Source of the DNA: Polaromonas sp.
GTDB taxonomy: Bacteria > Pseudomonadota > Gammaproteobacteria > Burkholderiales > Burkholderiaceae_C
NCBI GenBank assembly: GCA_023259235.1
Contig: JAHFQQ010000102.1
Span: 1-7,965, forward strand
DNA: 7,965 nucleotides
Direction: 5' to 3'
In this document: positions 1 to 6,083 of the stretch, one piece after another
Layout of the letters: every line of letters starts with the position of its first letter
How positions within the stretch are numbered: the first letter of the stretch is position 1
Translations under genes and position numbers: made by a program
Notes under the pieces: model-generated
The model's input: the letters and a program-made list of their open reading frames with translations, nothing else
Told to the model about the DNA's origin: nothing
Database searches by the model: none

Positions 1-7
1 GACCCCG

Positions 8-26
8 AAAAACTGGCCTGTGAGGC
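8..26 (-). terminator. Weak terminator-like hairpin at left edge
   Basis: Read on the minus strand, a GCCT-CAC-AGGC hairpin (4-bp stem, 3-base loop) is followed by CAG and five T residues. It lies just downstream of the stop of the minus-strand frame at 45-419 and could end transcripts coming from the adenylate-forming gene. The stem is very short, so this is only a suggestion. Confidence 0.2.
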
Positions 27-44
27 TGCAAAACGGCACCAATT

Positions 45-419
45 TCAACGCGACTTCGCAAAACTTCGTTGCTGTGCGCTCGTGCCGACGTTTTGGCTCC
101 ACTTATTCACCATAGCCCTAAGCTCTCGGTGAAGGATGGCTTCAATCGATACTTGGAACGTCTCGTCCCGCCGAAGTCGCTGTAGCGACCATAGCAGCCC
201 CGCACGCACCTGGTACAGATACCCCAGTGAAGAATCTATAGCGGAAAATGGATTGAAAGTTGCCAGTACCCAAAGGGCGTTCTCAAAGCCTGCGCAATGA
301 AACTTTAAAATCGGCTCTGGCTGCGCTTTACCGAGCTCATCGACACACTCCAACCGGGCGCTGATTGCCTCAGCCGCTGGCCAGCACCCGGCATACTTTG
401 CCACTGCGACCGCGCGCAA
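45..419 (-). CDS. Unassigned reading frame, possible decayed gene fragment
   Basis: This is a 124-codon frame opening at a TTG inside the last codons of the upstream adenylate-forming gene, with no convincing ribosome binding site. Its only internal ATG is near residue 103. The segment is less GC-rich than its neighbours (about 54% over 1-360 by hand count). Residues about 56-92 (positions about 254-144) contain SSLGYLYQ followed by an amphipathic stretch and VSIE. This loosely recalls the N-terminal part of some DUF4297-like nuclease or ABC-three-component defence proteins. That resemblance is from memory and weak, and it stops abruptly after VSIE. The frame may be a chance opening, a degraded fragment of a transferred gene, or a small hypothetical protein. 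The first 15 or so codons are almost certainly just the overlap with the neighbouring gene. No function is assigned. Confidence 0.25.
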   Translation of the reverse strand: MRAVAVAKYAGCWPAAEAISARLECVDELGKAQPEPILKFHCAGFENALWVLATFNPFSAIDSSLGYLYQVRAGLLWSLQRLRRDETFQVSIEAILHRELRAMVNKWSQNVGTSAQQRSFAKSR

Positions 420-1755
420 CGGGTAGCCCAGGTTCCTCGATCAGACGAAACGACGCAAGCCCCTGAGCCGTCGCGAAGTCCTTCAGCGCGTCATGGCAAC
501 GCGCCATGGCAGCCCCGGCCTCGCTGGCCCGCAGGCCAAGGCGCAACACCAGTGTGTGCTTGTCCTGCTGGCGTAACTGGAAGTCAAACACGCCTGCCTG
601 ATCTTCCAGCACGGTCGTCAGGGCCAATGGCAGCAGCGTCACCAGCTTGCCGTTGCCGCCGGCCATCACCAGCGGCGCATCGCACCGCCCCTGCACCTCG
701 ATCACTGGCAACGGCGATCCACAGGCGCAGCCTTCGCTGTACAGCGTGACCTGGTCACCCAGGTCATATCGAATCAGCGGCTGCACCGTGTTAGCCAGGT
801 GGGTAAGCAGCACGGTGCAGGAAGGCTGGCCGGCGGGCACCGGCCGGTGCTGCTCATCCACCGGTTCCAGAATCATCCAGTCGGCATTGGCGTGGAGGTG
901 CCCATGAGCGCACTCCCAACCAATGGTCAGAAACTCTGACGCGCCATAACTGTTGCGCACAATGCAGCGCAGCCCCGTCTCAATCCGCTCGCGCATGACC
1001 GCGCCCAGGTTTTCGCCACCGGTCCAGACTTCCCGAACGTTGACATGCAGGCGGCCATGGACCGCCTCATCCGCCAGCAGCACGGCTGCGGTGGGATAGG
1101 TCGCAATCACCGTCGGTGCAAATGCATTGAGCGCATCCACCAATGCATCAGTTGGCTGCAAAATTGAAAACCCGCGCGCCGTCTGCGCCAGCCAGGGGTT
1201 GAGCTGGCGCAGGCGCTGGAACACCACATAGCTCGGAAAGTGCCCGCTGGTGGCGCCCACGAAGGCCATGCGCTCGGAAAGATACAGCGGATCCAGCCAG
1301 CGCGCCAGCGGCCTAGGCGTGTGTCGGCGCAGGGCTTCAAGTGCGTCATACACCGCCATCGCTTGCGCATCCTGTACGAAGATACCGGGCAGCCCGCTGG
1401 TGCCTGAGCTCTCCCAGACCACATAGCGGCCAAGAAACGGCTCGCCAATGCGCACCGGGTTGGCGGTAAAGGCGCGAAGTTCATCGAGCTTGAGGCACGG
1501 GTCGGTCACCCAATCGTCAAAGCGCTCCATCAACTCGCCGCGCGTGACCACGGCAAACGCGGATAGCGGCGTGCTGGCGAGTGTCTTCCCCGCCAACCGT
1601 TCACGGTACAGCCGCGAGCCGTGCCGTGCCGCCTCCAGCAAGCGAGCCAGCCGCTGGGCCTGACGCGCAGCAATTGCGGCGGGCGCGGCATGACTGGCCG
1701 CGACCACATCCAGGGCGACGGCGCCCAGGCGCAGCGGATCGAACACCATGCTCAT
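370..1755 (-). CDS. Adenylate-forming enzyme, PaaK / F390 synthetase-like
   Basis: This 461-residue cytoplasmic protein belongs to the phenylacetate-CoA ligase / coenzyme F390 synthetase branch of the ANL adenylating enzymes. Members activate a carboxylate or phosphate-bearing substrate with ATP. The substrate here cannot be read from sequence. Visible motifs are the Ser/Thr/Gly-rich ATP loop ESSGTSGLPG (residues 115-124), SYGASE (269-274, adenine-binding region), RYDLGD (329-334, ribose-binding Asp), GRC (356-358), and a C-terminal GRSGK with Lys453 where the catalytic lysine of the swinging domain belongs. Cys282 with nearby His residues, and Cys343/Cys345, resemble the Cys/His positions seen in this group. 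The C-terminus looks complete. Start: ATG at 1755, with a second ATG two codons later (1749). No strong Shine-Dalgarno precedes it, but it overlaps a 42-codon frame by ATGA, which suggests translational coupling. It is divergent from phaC. A role in supplying acyl-CoA to PHA synthesis is possible but unproven. The closest described group I recall is the 'putative adenylate-forming enzyme' family of unknown function. Confidence 0.85.
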   Translation of the reverse strand: MSMVFDPLRLGAVALDVVAASHAAPAAIAARQAQRLARLLEAARHGSRLYRERLAGKTLASTPLSAFAVVTRGELMERFDDWVTDPCLKLDELRAFTANPVRIGEPFLGRYVVWESSGTSGLPGIFVQDAQAMAVYDALEALRRHTPRPLARWLDPLYLSERMAFVGATSGHFPSYVVFQRLRQLNPWLAQTARGFSILQPTDALVDALNAFAPTVIATYPTAAVLLADEAVHGRLHVNVREVWTGGENLGAVMRERIETGLRCIVRNSYGASEFLTIGWECAHGHLHANADWMILEPVDEQHRPVPAGQPSCTVLLTHLANTVQPLIRYDLGDQVTLYSEGCACGSPLPVIEVQGRCDAPLVMAGGNGKLVTLLPLALTTVLEDQAGVFDFQLRQQDKHTLVLRLGLRASEAGAAMARCHDALKDFATAQGLASFRLIEEPGLPVARGRSGKVCRVLASG

Positions 1756-1880
1756 GCCGGCAACCCCAAAGTCGCTTCAATTTGCGTCATCTCCGGTAAT
1801 CCTCGTCGTTGGCGAACCGCAATGTCGATAATAGGCGCAAGGTGAGCGTCAGTATTGCGATGGATCAAGCAGCATGGCAT
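1752..1880 (-). CDS. Candidate 42-residue leader peptide or small protein
   Basis: This short minus-strand frame opens at ATG 1880-1878 and stops at TGA 1754-1752. It encodes 42 residues beginning MPCCLIHRNTD and ending EATLGLPA. A GGAG lies 8 bases upstream of the ATG, the best ribosome binding site on this strand near here. The stop overlaps the start of the adenylate-forming gene as ATGA, the usual layout for translational coupling. An in-frame TGA sits two codons before the ATG, so the frame is not the tail of a longer intact gene. I do not recognise the sequence. The first 20 residues faintly resemble the start of a GNAT acetyltransferase, but it is far too short to be one. It may be a real small protein, a leader that sets translation of the downstream enzyme, a remnant of a lost gene, or chance. 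Confidence 0.4.
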   Translation of the reverse strand: MPCCLIHRNTDAHLAPIIDIAVRQRRGLPEMTQIEATLGLPA

Positions 1881-1889
1881 TGATCAAGC
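1863..1889. repeat. Direct repeat GATCAAGC with TTGATCAA palindrome
   Basis: GATCAAGC occurs at 1863-1870 and again at 1882-1889. The second copy overlaps the 8-bp palindrome TTGATCAA (1880-1887). The repeats flank the ATG and ribosome binding site of the 42-codon frame, so they could be part of an operator or a translational control element. The copies are short and could be coincidental. Confidence 0.25.
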
Positions 1890-1962
1890 TCCAGCAATCG
1901 GTCCCTTTTGACTTGCATCAATCAGCAGGCAACGCATACTCTGCAAAATGAGGCGTTGTCAT

Positions 1963-1980
1963 TGCGCGCCGCGGCGCGCA
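1963..1980. promoter_or_regulatory. 18-bp perfect palindrome in divergent promoter region
   Basis: TGCGCGCCGCGGCGCGCA is identical to its own reverse complement. It lies 25 bases upstream of the phaC start and 82 bases upstream of the 42-codon frame on the other strand. It is followed by TTT on the plus strand. It could be an operator for a dimeric regulator, or a hairpin in the phaC leader. Nearby promoter-like words are TTGTCA (1956-1961) and TATACA (1988-1993). They are 26 bases apart, too far for one standard sigma-70 promoter. The self-complementarity is certain; the function is inferred. Confidence 0.4.
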
Positions 1981-2005
1981 TTTCTGGTATACAGGATTTA
2001 CAGCC

Positions 2006-3772
2006 ATGACCAAGCAGATTTCTTCCAATAATAATGTTGTCCGAAAGGAGGACAAGAGACCCACGGAGTGGCTGGATCGGCGGCTGCATGCCGCCATGGC
2101 CCCACTGACCGGCGGCCTGTCGCCGGTATCCCTCTCGCTGGCGCTGGCAGACTGGGCCTGGCACCTGGCCATGGCACCCGGGCGGCAAATGGAGCTGGCA
2201 GCCCTGGCCGCACAGTTGGCCAATGACACCTTGCGCATGCAGGTGGATGCCGGCAAAAGTGCCGGGGCGGCCGACGACGACCCGCGCTTTCGCGATGAAG
2301 CGTGGGCAGCCTGGCCATTCAGCCAGTTGCGCTTGGGGTTTCACAATGCCGAGGCCTTCTGGCGCGAAGCAGCGAGCGTTCCGGGCATGACGGCGCACCA
2401 CGCCGACCTGACGCAATTTTTTGCACGCCAGTGGCTCGGCATGATGACCCCGGCCAACTGGCTGGCTACCAATCCGGTGGTGCTGCGTGATGCTGTTGAA
2501 TTCGGGGGCACGCACCTGCTCAAGGGCGCGCAGCACTGGCTGGCTGATGTGTCGGGCGTCCCCGAACCAGAAGACCTGGAGATCGCCGGCCGCTTCGTGG
2601 CAGGCCGGGACGTGGCGGTGACTCCCGGAAAGGTGGTGTACCGTAACCGGCTCGTCGAGCTCATTCGCTACCAGCCACAAACCGCAAAGGTCCATCCCGA
2701 GCCGATATTCATGATCCCCTCGTGGATCATGAAGTTCTACATCCTCGACCTGTCACCCCACAACTCCATGGTGCACTACCTGGTGAGCCAGGGACACACG
2801 GTGTATATGCTGTCATGGCGCAATCCCGACGCAGCGGACGCCGAACTGAGCATGGACGACTACCTGCGCCTGGGTGTGTTTGATACGCTTCGGGCGATTG
2901 CCGAACAGACTGGCCAGGACGTGCCCGTGCATGCCGTTGGCTATTGCCTGGGCGGCACGCTGCTCGCCATCGCGGCGGCGGCCCTGGCGCGCAAGGGCAG
3001 CGTAGCTGGGGGGAGCCAGTTGCCCACCCTGAAAACGCTGACGCTGCTGGCGGCGCAGACGGACTTTTCGGAGCCTGGCGAATTGGGCCTGCTCATCGAC
3101 GAGAGTCAAATCGACCTGCTCGACAGCATTACGCGCCGCCAGGGCTACCTCAGTGGCAAGCAGATGGCGGGTTCCTTCCAGTTCCTGCACTCGCGCGAGC
3201 TGGTATGGACCCGACGCATGCGCGAGTACCTGATGGGCGAACGCGAGCAGCCAAATGACCTGATGGCATGGAATGCCGACACAACCCGCATGCCCGCGCG
3301 CATGCACCACGAGTACCTCACCTCGCTGTACCTGCACAATGCGCTGGCTGCCAACCGCTACCTTGTTGAAGGGCGCAGCGTGGCACTGGGCGATATCGAG
3401 CAGCCGGTGTTCGTGCTGGGCACGCAGCGCGATCATGTTTCGCCCTGGCGATCGGTTTTCAAGCTGCACCAACTGTGCGAAGCGGAGATTACCTTCGTGC
3501 TGACGAGCGGCGGCCATAACGCCGGCGTCGTTTCCGAGCCCGGCCACCGGAACCGCAGCTACCAGATGGCCACGCGACCAGCCCATGGCGCGTGGATCGA
3601 GCCAGAGCAATGGGCTGCCAGTGCCACCCAGCACGCGGGTTCGTGGTGGACAGCCTGGCAGCAGTGGCTGGCCACCCACTCCTCCCACCCCAAGCCTGCC
3701 CAGGCGATCAGCGGCAAGACCGCATTGGGTGATGCGCCGGGTGAGTATGTGATGCGGCGCTACAAGGAATAA
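2006..3772 (+). CDS. phaC: Class I poly(3-hydroxyalkanoate) synthase
   Basis: This 588-residue enzyme polymerises (R)-3-hydroxyacyl-CoA into polyhydroxyalkanoate with release of CoA, acting at the surface of cytoplasmic PHA granules. The N-terminus (about residues 20-62, with LDRRLHAAMAPLTGGLSP) matches the short PHBC_N domain. It is followed by the PhaC N-terminal domain and the alpha/beta-hydrolase core. The lipase-box-like motif GYCLGG places the nucleophile at Cys314. LGTQRDHVSPW gives Asp476 and SGGHN gives His504. The spacings (162 and 28) are almost those of Cupriavidus necator PhaC (Cys319, Asp480, His508). KFYILDLSPHNS (243-254) and SWRNPDAAD (270-278) are also typical. The length and the C-terminal APGEYV fit class I. 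Start: ATG 2006, with AGGA at 1993-1996, 9 bases upstream. No phaE, phaR, phaA, phaB or phasin gene is in the window. It is divergent from the adenylate-forming enzyme and convergent with rnhA. Preference for short- or medium-chain monomers cannot be told from this reading. Confidence 0.95.
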   Translation: MTKQISSNNNVVRKEDKRPTEWLDRRLHAAMAPLTGGLSPVSLSLALADWAWHLAMAPGRQMELAALAAQLANDTLRMQVDAGKSAGAADDDPRFRDEAWAAWPFSQLRLGFHNAEAFWREAASVPGMTAHHADLTQFFARQWLGMMTPANWLATNPVVLRDAVEFGGTHLLKGAQHWLADVSGVPEPEDLEIAGRFVAGRDVAVTPGKVVYRNRLVELIRYQPQTAKVHPEPIFMIPSWIMKFYILDLSPHNSMVHYLVSQGHTVYMLSWRNPDAADAELSMDDYLRLGVFDTLRAIAEQTGQDVPVHAVGYCLGGTLLAIAAAALARKGSVAGGSQLPTLKTLTLLAAQTDFSEPGELGLLIDESQIDLLDSITRRQGYLSGKQMAGSFQFLHSRELVWTRRMREYLMGEREQPNDLMAWNADTTRMPARMHHEYLTSLYLHNALAANRYLVEGRSVALGDIEQPVFVLGTQRDHVSPWRSVFKLHQLCEAEITFVLTSGGHNAGVVSEPGHRNRSYQMATRPAHGAWIEPEQWAASATQHAGSWWTAWQQWLATHSSHPKPAQAISGKTALGDAPGEYVMRRYKE

Positions 3773-3784
3773 ACAGGGCCCAGC

Positions 3785-3814
3785 GCCGGAACTCATCCGG
3801 CCACGGAACCGTGG
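3785..3814. other. Tandem inverted repeats after phaC
   Basis: Just past the phaC stop, GCCGGA-ACTCA-TCCGGC (3785-3801) forms a 6-bp stem with a 5-base loop. It is followed directly by the near-palindrome CCACGGAACCGTGG (3801-3814). No T-tract follows on either strand, so it is not a classic intrinsic terminator. It may stabilise mRNA 3' ends between the convergent phaC and rnhA genes. Confidence 0.3.
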
Positions 3815-3871
3815 ACATGATCCGCCACGTCCGCTTGTCGGCAACCGCCGTGTTCCCGCGAGCAGGAGACC

Positions 3872-3902
3872 TTGACCACGCGCAGGTAAATTGACCCACG
3901 CG
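3872..3902. repeat. Short direct repeat TTGACC(C)ACGCG
   Basis: TTGACCACGCG (3872-3882) recurs as TTGACCCACGCG (3891-3902) with a 19-base period, in the convergent gap between phaC and rnhA. No function is evident. The rest of this 150-base gap shows no gene. Confidence 0.25.
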
Positions 3903-3922
3903 TTACGCACGCCCAGGCGGGA

Positions 3923-4399
3923 TCACCTCCGGCTAAGTGCCTGTTCCACTCCGCGATTGGCCAGCGCGTCGGCGCGTTCGTTACCGGGATGACCGTTGTG
4001 GCCCCTGACCCAGCGCCAGTCGATGGTATGCCCGCTGGAAACCAGCAACGCATCCAGCCGTTGCCACAAGTCAACATTCTTGACCGGCGTCTTTGCGGCC
4101 GTACGCCATCCCCTGGCCTTCCAGCCGGCAATCCACTCGGTGATGCCTTTCATGACGTACTGGCTGTCCAGATACAGGGTAACGACACAAGGCCGCTTGA
4201 GCGCAGCCAGCGCTTCAATCACCGCGGTCATTTCCATTCGGTTGTTGGTAGTGCCGAGCTCACCGCCAAATAGCTCCTTTTCCGTGCCGCCCATTTCCAG
4301 CAACGCCCCCCAGCCTCCGGGTCCAGGATTGCCCTTGCAGGCACCGTCGGTGTGAATCACCACGTGTTGTTGGGTGGAACCTGTCTTTGAATCGGTCAT
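3923..4399 (-). CDS. rnhA: Ribonuclease HI
   Basis: This 158-residue cytoplasmic endonuclease cuts the RNA strand of RNA:DNA hybrids, removing R-loops and primer RNA. The catalytic set is complete: Asp18 in TDGACKGNPGPGGWG, Glu56 in NNRMEMTA, Asp78 in LYLDSQYV, His134 in RGHNGHPGNERAD, and Asp144. These correspond to E. coli Asp10, Glu48, Asp70, His124 and Asp134. Length is normal for bacterial RNase HI. Start: ATG 4399, the only Met before the first catalytic motif. Its leader is AT-rich (AAATTCAAAATAACAC) without a visible Shine-Dalgarno. It lies 46 bases downstream of the yafS-like gene on the same strand, so the two may share a transcript. In E. coli and many relatives dnaQ adjoins rnhA. 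Here the other neighbour is the convergent phaC. Confidence 0.96.
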   Translation of the reverse strand: MTDSKTGSTQQHVVIHTDGACKGNPGPGGWGALLEMGGTEKELFGGELGTTNNRMEMTAVIEALAALKRPCVVTLYLDSQYVMKGITEWIAGWKARGWRTAAKTPVKNVDLWQRLDALLVSSGHTIDWRWVRGHNGHPGNERADALANRGVEQALSRR

Positions 4400-4445
4400 G
4401 TGTTATTTTGAATTTACGGGCGCTGCCCATTGGTTGTTGAAACAG

Positions 4446-5288
4446 TCAGTCTTGAGGCTTGATGCCGGTGGTCGAAACTTTGTTGGCCAGGGCGGCGGGC
4501 ACAGCCGCCGGGGCATTCCGCGCCTTCCAGCCGGATTCGAGCAAGCGCACTCCTCGTACCCGCTTGATCGCCACCAAAAAATAGACCGCCCCAAATATCG
4601 GCCACCATCGCTCACCAGCCGAATCCATCCAGTCAAGGCGATCGAGCCACTTCTGGTTCGTCAGCGCCGGACGGTAACAGCCAAAGCGACCCGACTCTAC
4701 TTCAAAATTGAGTAGCCGAAGCCAGTCGCGAAGACGCCAGTAACCGATAAAGTCACCGGTCCACGGCAAAAAGAAGTCGTCATATCCCCATCGCTGATAA
4801 AGACGGCCGCGGCGCTGCCGTAACCCCCACAGGCTGGCCGGATTAAAACCACTGATGACCACCCGCCCCTCGGGGACCAGCACGCGCTCGACTTCGCGCA
4901 GGACGGCGTGCGGTTCGGCGCTAAGCTCCAGCGTATGCGGCAACACCACCAGGTCAAGACTGCTTTCTGGAAACGGCAGCGCGCAAGGATCGGTGATCAA
5001 GGCAGCACGCCGGGGCCTCAAGGCGTCCATAGCCGAGGCATTCACATCGGAAACCAATATGCGCGAGAATGGCTGATCCGGTTCATCGGGCACGGATGCC
5101 AGGGCGAGCCACCGGTGCGGCATGCGGTTGGCTTGCAGGGCATCGAGTTCCGGCAGACCCAGTTGCGCGGCATGGTAGCCAAAAATATCGCTCACTGCTT
5201 CGTCAAAGCGCGCACGCTCCCAGCCCAGCAGATAGGTCCCTGGCGGCGTGTTTAGCCAGTCTGTCAACCCTATAATTTTCCAGTTCAT
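4446..5288 (-). CDS. yafS: YafS-family SAM methyltransferase-like protein
   Basis: This is a 280-residue cytoplasmic protein of the Methyltransf_11 type. Recognisable parts are DPCALPFPESSLDLVVLPHTLE (about residues 100-121, motif II region), LREVERVLVPEGRVVISGFNP (about 130-150, motif III and the family's SGFNP signature), and LLNFEVESGRFGCY (192-205). It matches my recollection of E. coli YafS closely in these blocks, and in E. coli yafS also starts divergently beside gloB. The usual SAM-binding GxGxG loop (motif I) is absent: the N-terminal half has only HRWLALASVP and RILVSDVNASAMD in its place. Substrate and even methyltransferase activity are therefore uncertain. Start: ATG 5288. The frame stays open 48 codons further upstream, but that extension lies inside gloB and across its start. 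No strong Shine-Dalgarno is visible. The C-terminal 30 residues are low-complexity and probably disordered. Confidence 0.8.
   Translation of the reverse strand: MNWKIIGLTDWLNTPPGTYLLGWERARFDEAVSDIFGYHAAQLGLPELDALQANRMPHRWLALASVPDEPDQPFSRILVSDVNASAMDALRPRRAALITDPCALPFPESSLDLVVLPHTLELSAEPHAVLREVERVLVPEGRVVISGFNPASLWGLRQRRGRLYQRWGYDDFFLPWTGDFIGYWRLRDWLRLLNFEVESGRFGCYRPALTNQKWLDRLDWMDSAGERWWPIFGAVYFLVAIKRVRGVRLLESGWKARNAPAAVPAALANKVSTTGIKPQD
5270..5275 (+). promoter_or_regulatory. Candidate -10 box for gloB-mltD
   Basis: A perfect TATAAT lies 25 bases upstream of the gloB ATG, inside the first codons of the oppositely directed yafS-like gene. It would give a 5' leader of about 20 bases. The best -35 word, TGTTTA (5249-5254), is poor and the 15-base spacing is short. 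The placement fits, because only 12 bases separate the two start codons. It is not experimentally supported. Confidence 0.4.
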
Positions 5289-5300
5289 CGAGCGCACTGC

Positions 5301-6083
5301 ATGTATTTGATTCCCATTCCCGCTTTTGCAGACAACTACCTCTGGCTGTTGCACAACGGCAGGCGCGCCCTCGTCGTGGACCCGGGAGACGCTGAGCCGG
5401 TATTCCGTTTTCTGACGCAGCACGCTTTGCAACTGGAGTCGATTCTAGTCACGCACCACCATGCAGACCACACGGGCGGTGTGGATGCACTGCGCCAGGC
5501 CTGCAGCGCCAATGTTTACGGCCCAGCCGCCGAACGCATGCCGCAACCGTATACGCCGCTTCGCAACGGCGACACAGCACACGCCCTGGGAATGAATTTT
5601 CAGGCACTGGATGTACCCGGCCACACAGCAGGCCATATCGCTTTTTATACGCGCGCATGCCAGATCGACGGCACCAGCAAGCCGCTGCTGTTTTGCGGCG
5701 ACACGCTTTTTTCGGGCGGCTGTGGCCGGCTGTTTGAAGGCTCGCCAGCACAAATGCTGGCCTCGCTCGAAAAGCTGGCAGCCCTGCCAGGCGACACGCT
5801 GGTATGCTGCGCTCATGAATACACATTGAGCAATCTGCGCTTTGCACTGGCCGTCGAGCCCGACAACGCCGACCTGGCAGCCTACTACGCATATTGCATG
5901 CGCCTGCGCGAGAAAGGCGTTCCCACCCTGCCAACGACAATCGCCCAGGAACTGTTGATCAATCCCTTTCTTAGAACCCGGCAAGCCACTATCATGGCGG
6001 CTGCCCGGCGCTTTGATGCGTCGGCCCATGACAACAGCGCCGTATTTGCCGCCATCAGGCAATGGAAAAACGAATTTCAATGA
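5301..6083 (+). CDS. gloB: Hydroxyacylglutathione hydrolase (glyoxalase II)
   Basis: This 260-residue cytoplasmic metallo-beta-lactamase-fold enzyme hydrolyses S-D-lactoylglutathione to D-lactate and glutathione, the second step of methylglyoxal detoxification. All binuclear metal ligands are visible: THHHADH (His52, His54, Asp56, His57), His108 in PGHT, Asp134 in CGDTLF, and His172 in AHEYT. The C-terminal HAGH_C region carries RLREKGVPTLPTTIAQE and NPFLR, typical of glutathione-binding glyoxalase II. Length is standard. Start: ATG 5301, with N-terminus MYLIPIPAFADNY as usual for the family. No strong Shine-Dalgarno is present. It is divergent from the yafS-like gene and overlaps mltD by ATGA, so the two genes are probably one operon. 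Confidence 0.96.
   Translation: MYLIPIPAFADNYLWLLHNGRRALVVDPGDAEPVFRFLTQHALQLESILVTHHHADHTGGVDALRQACSANVYGPAAERMPQPYTPLRNGDTAHALGMNFQALDVPGHTAGHIAFYTRACQIDGTSKPLLFCGDTLFSGGCGRLFEGSPAQMLASLEKLAALPGDTLVCCAHEYTLSNLRFALAVEPDNADLAAYYAYCMRLREKGVPTLPTTIAQELLINPFLRTRQATIMAAARRFDASAHDNSAVFAAIRQWKNEFQ

Noticed and set aside
2045..2051. Strong AAGGAGG Shine-Dalgarno inside phaC codons 14-16
   Set aside because: No ATG, GTG or TTG follows in frame at a usable distance. It is explained by the coded Lys-Glu-Asp residues.
1922..2695. Minus-strand open frame (257 codons) opposite the phaC 5' half
   Set aside because: It is a shadow of phaC codon bias. It runs through the phaC start and has no recognisable motif or ribosome binding site.
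2813..3910. Long minus-strand open frame (365 codons) opposite phaC
   Set aside because: It is antisense to the clearly conserved phaC sequence. The translation is low-complexity and Arg/Gly-rich with no family resemblance, as expected from GC-rich third positions.
4419..4429. GGGCGCTGCCC hairpin between the yafS-like gene and rnhA
   Set aside because: The stem is only 4 bp and has no T-run on either strand, so there is no ground to call it a terminator or attenuator.
5289..5432. 48-codon N-terminal extension of the yafS-like protein
   Set aside because: It would lie inside gloB and cross its start codon. The family-like N-terminus begins at MNWKIIGL (5288).
6062..6079. Upstream ATG of mltD adding MEKRIS
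   Set aside because: The only purine-rich word before it is two bases from the ATG. The ATGA overlap at 6080 is the more usual coupled start. It remains possible.
5445..6080. Minus-strand open frame (211 codons) opposite gloB
   Set aside because: gloB carries all metal ligands on the plus strand. The antisense translation shows no domain.
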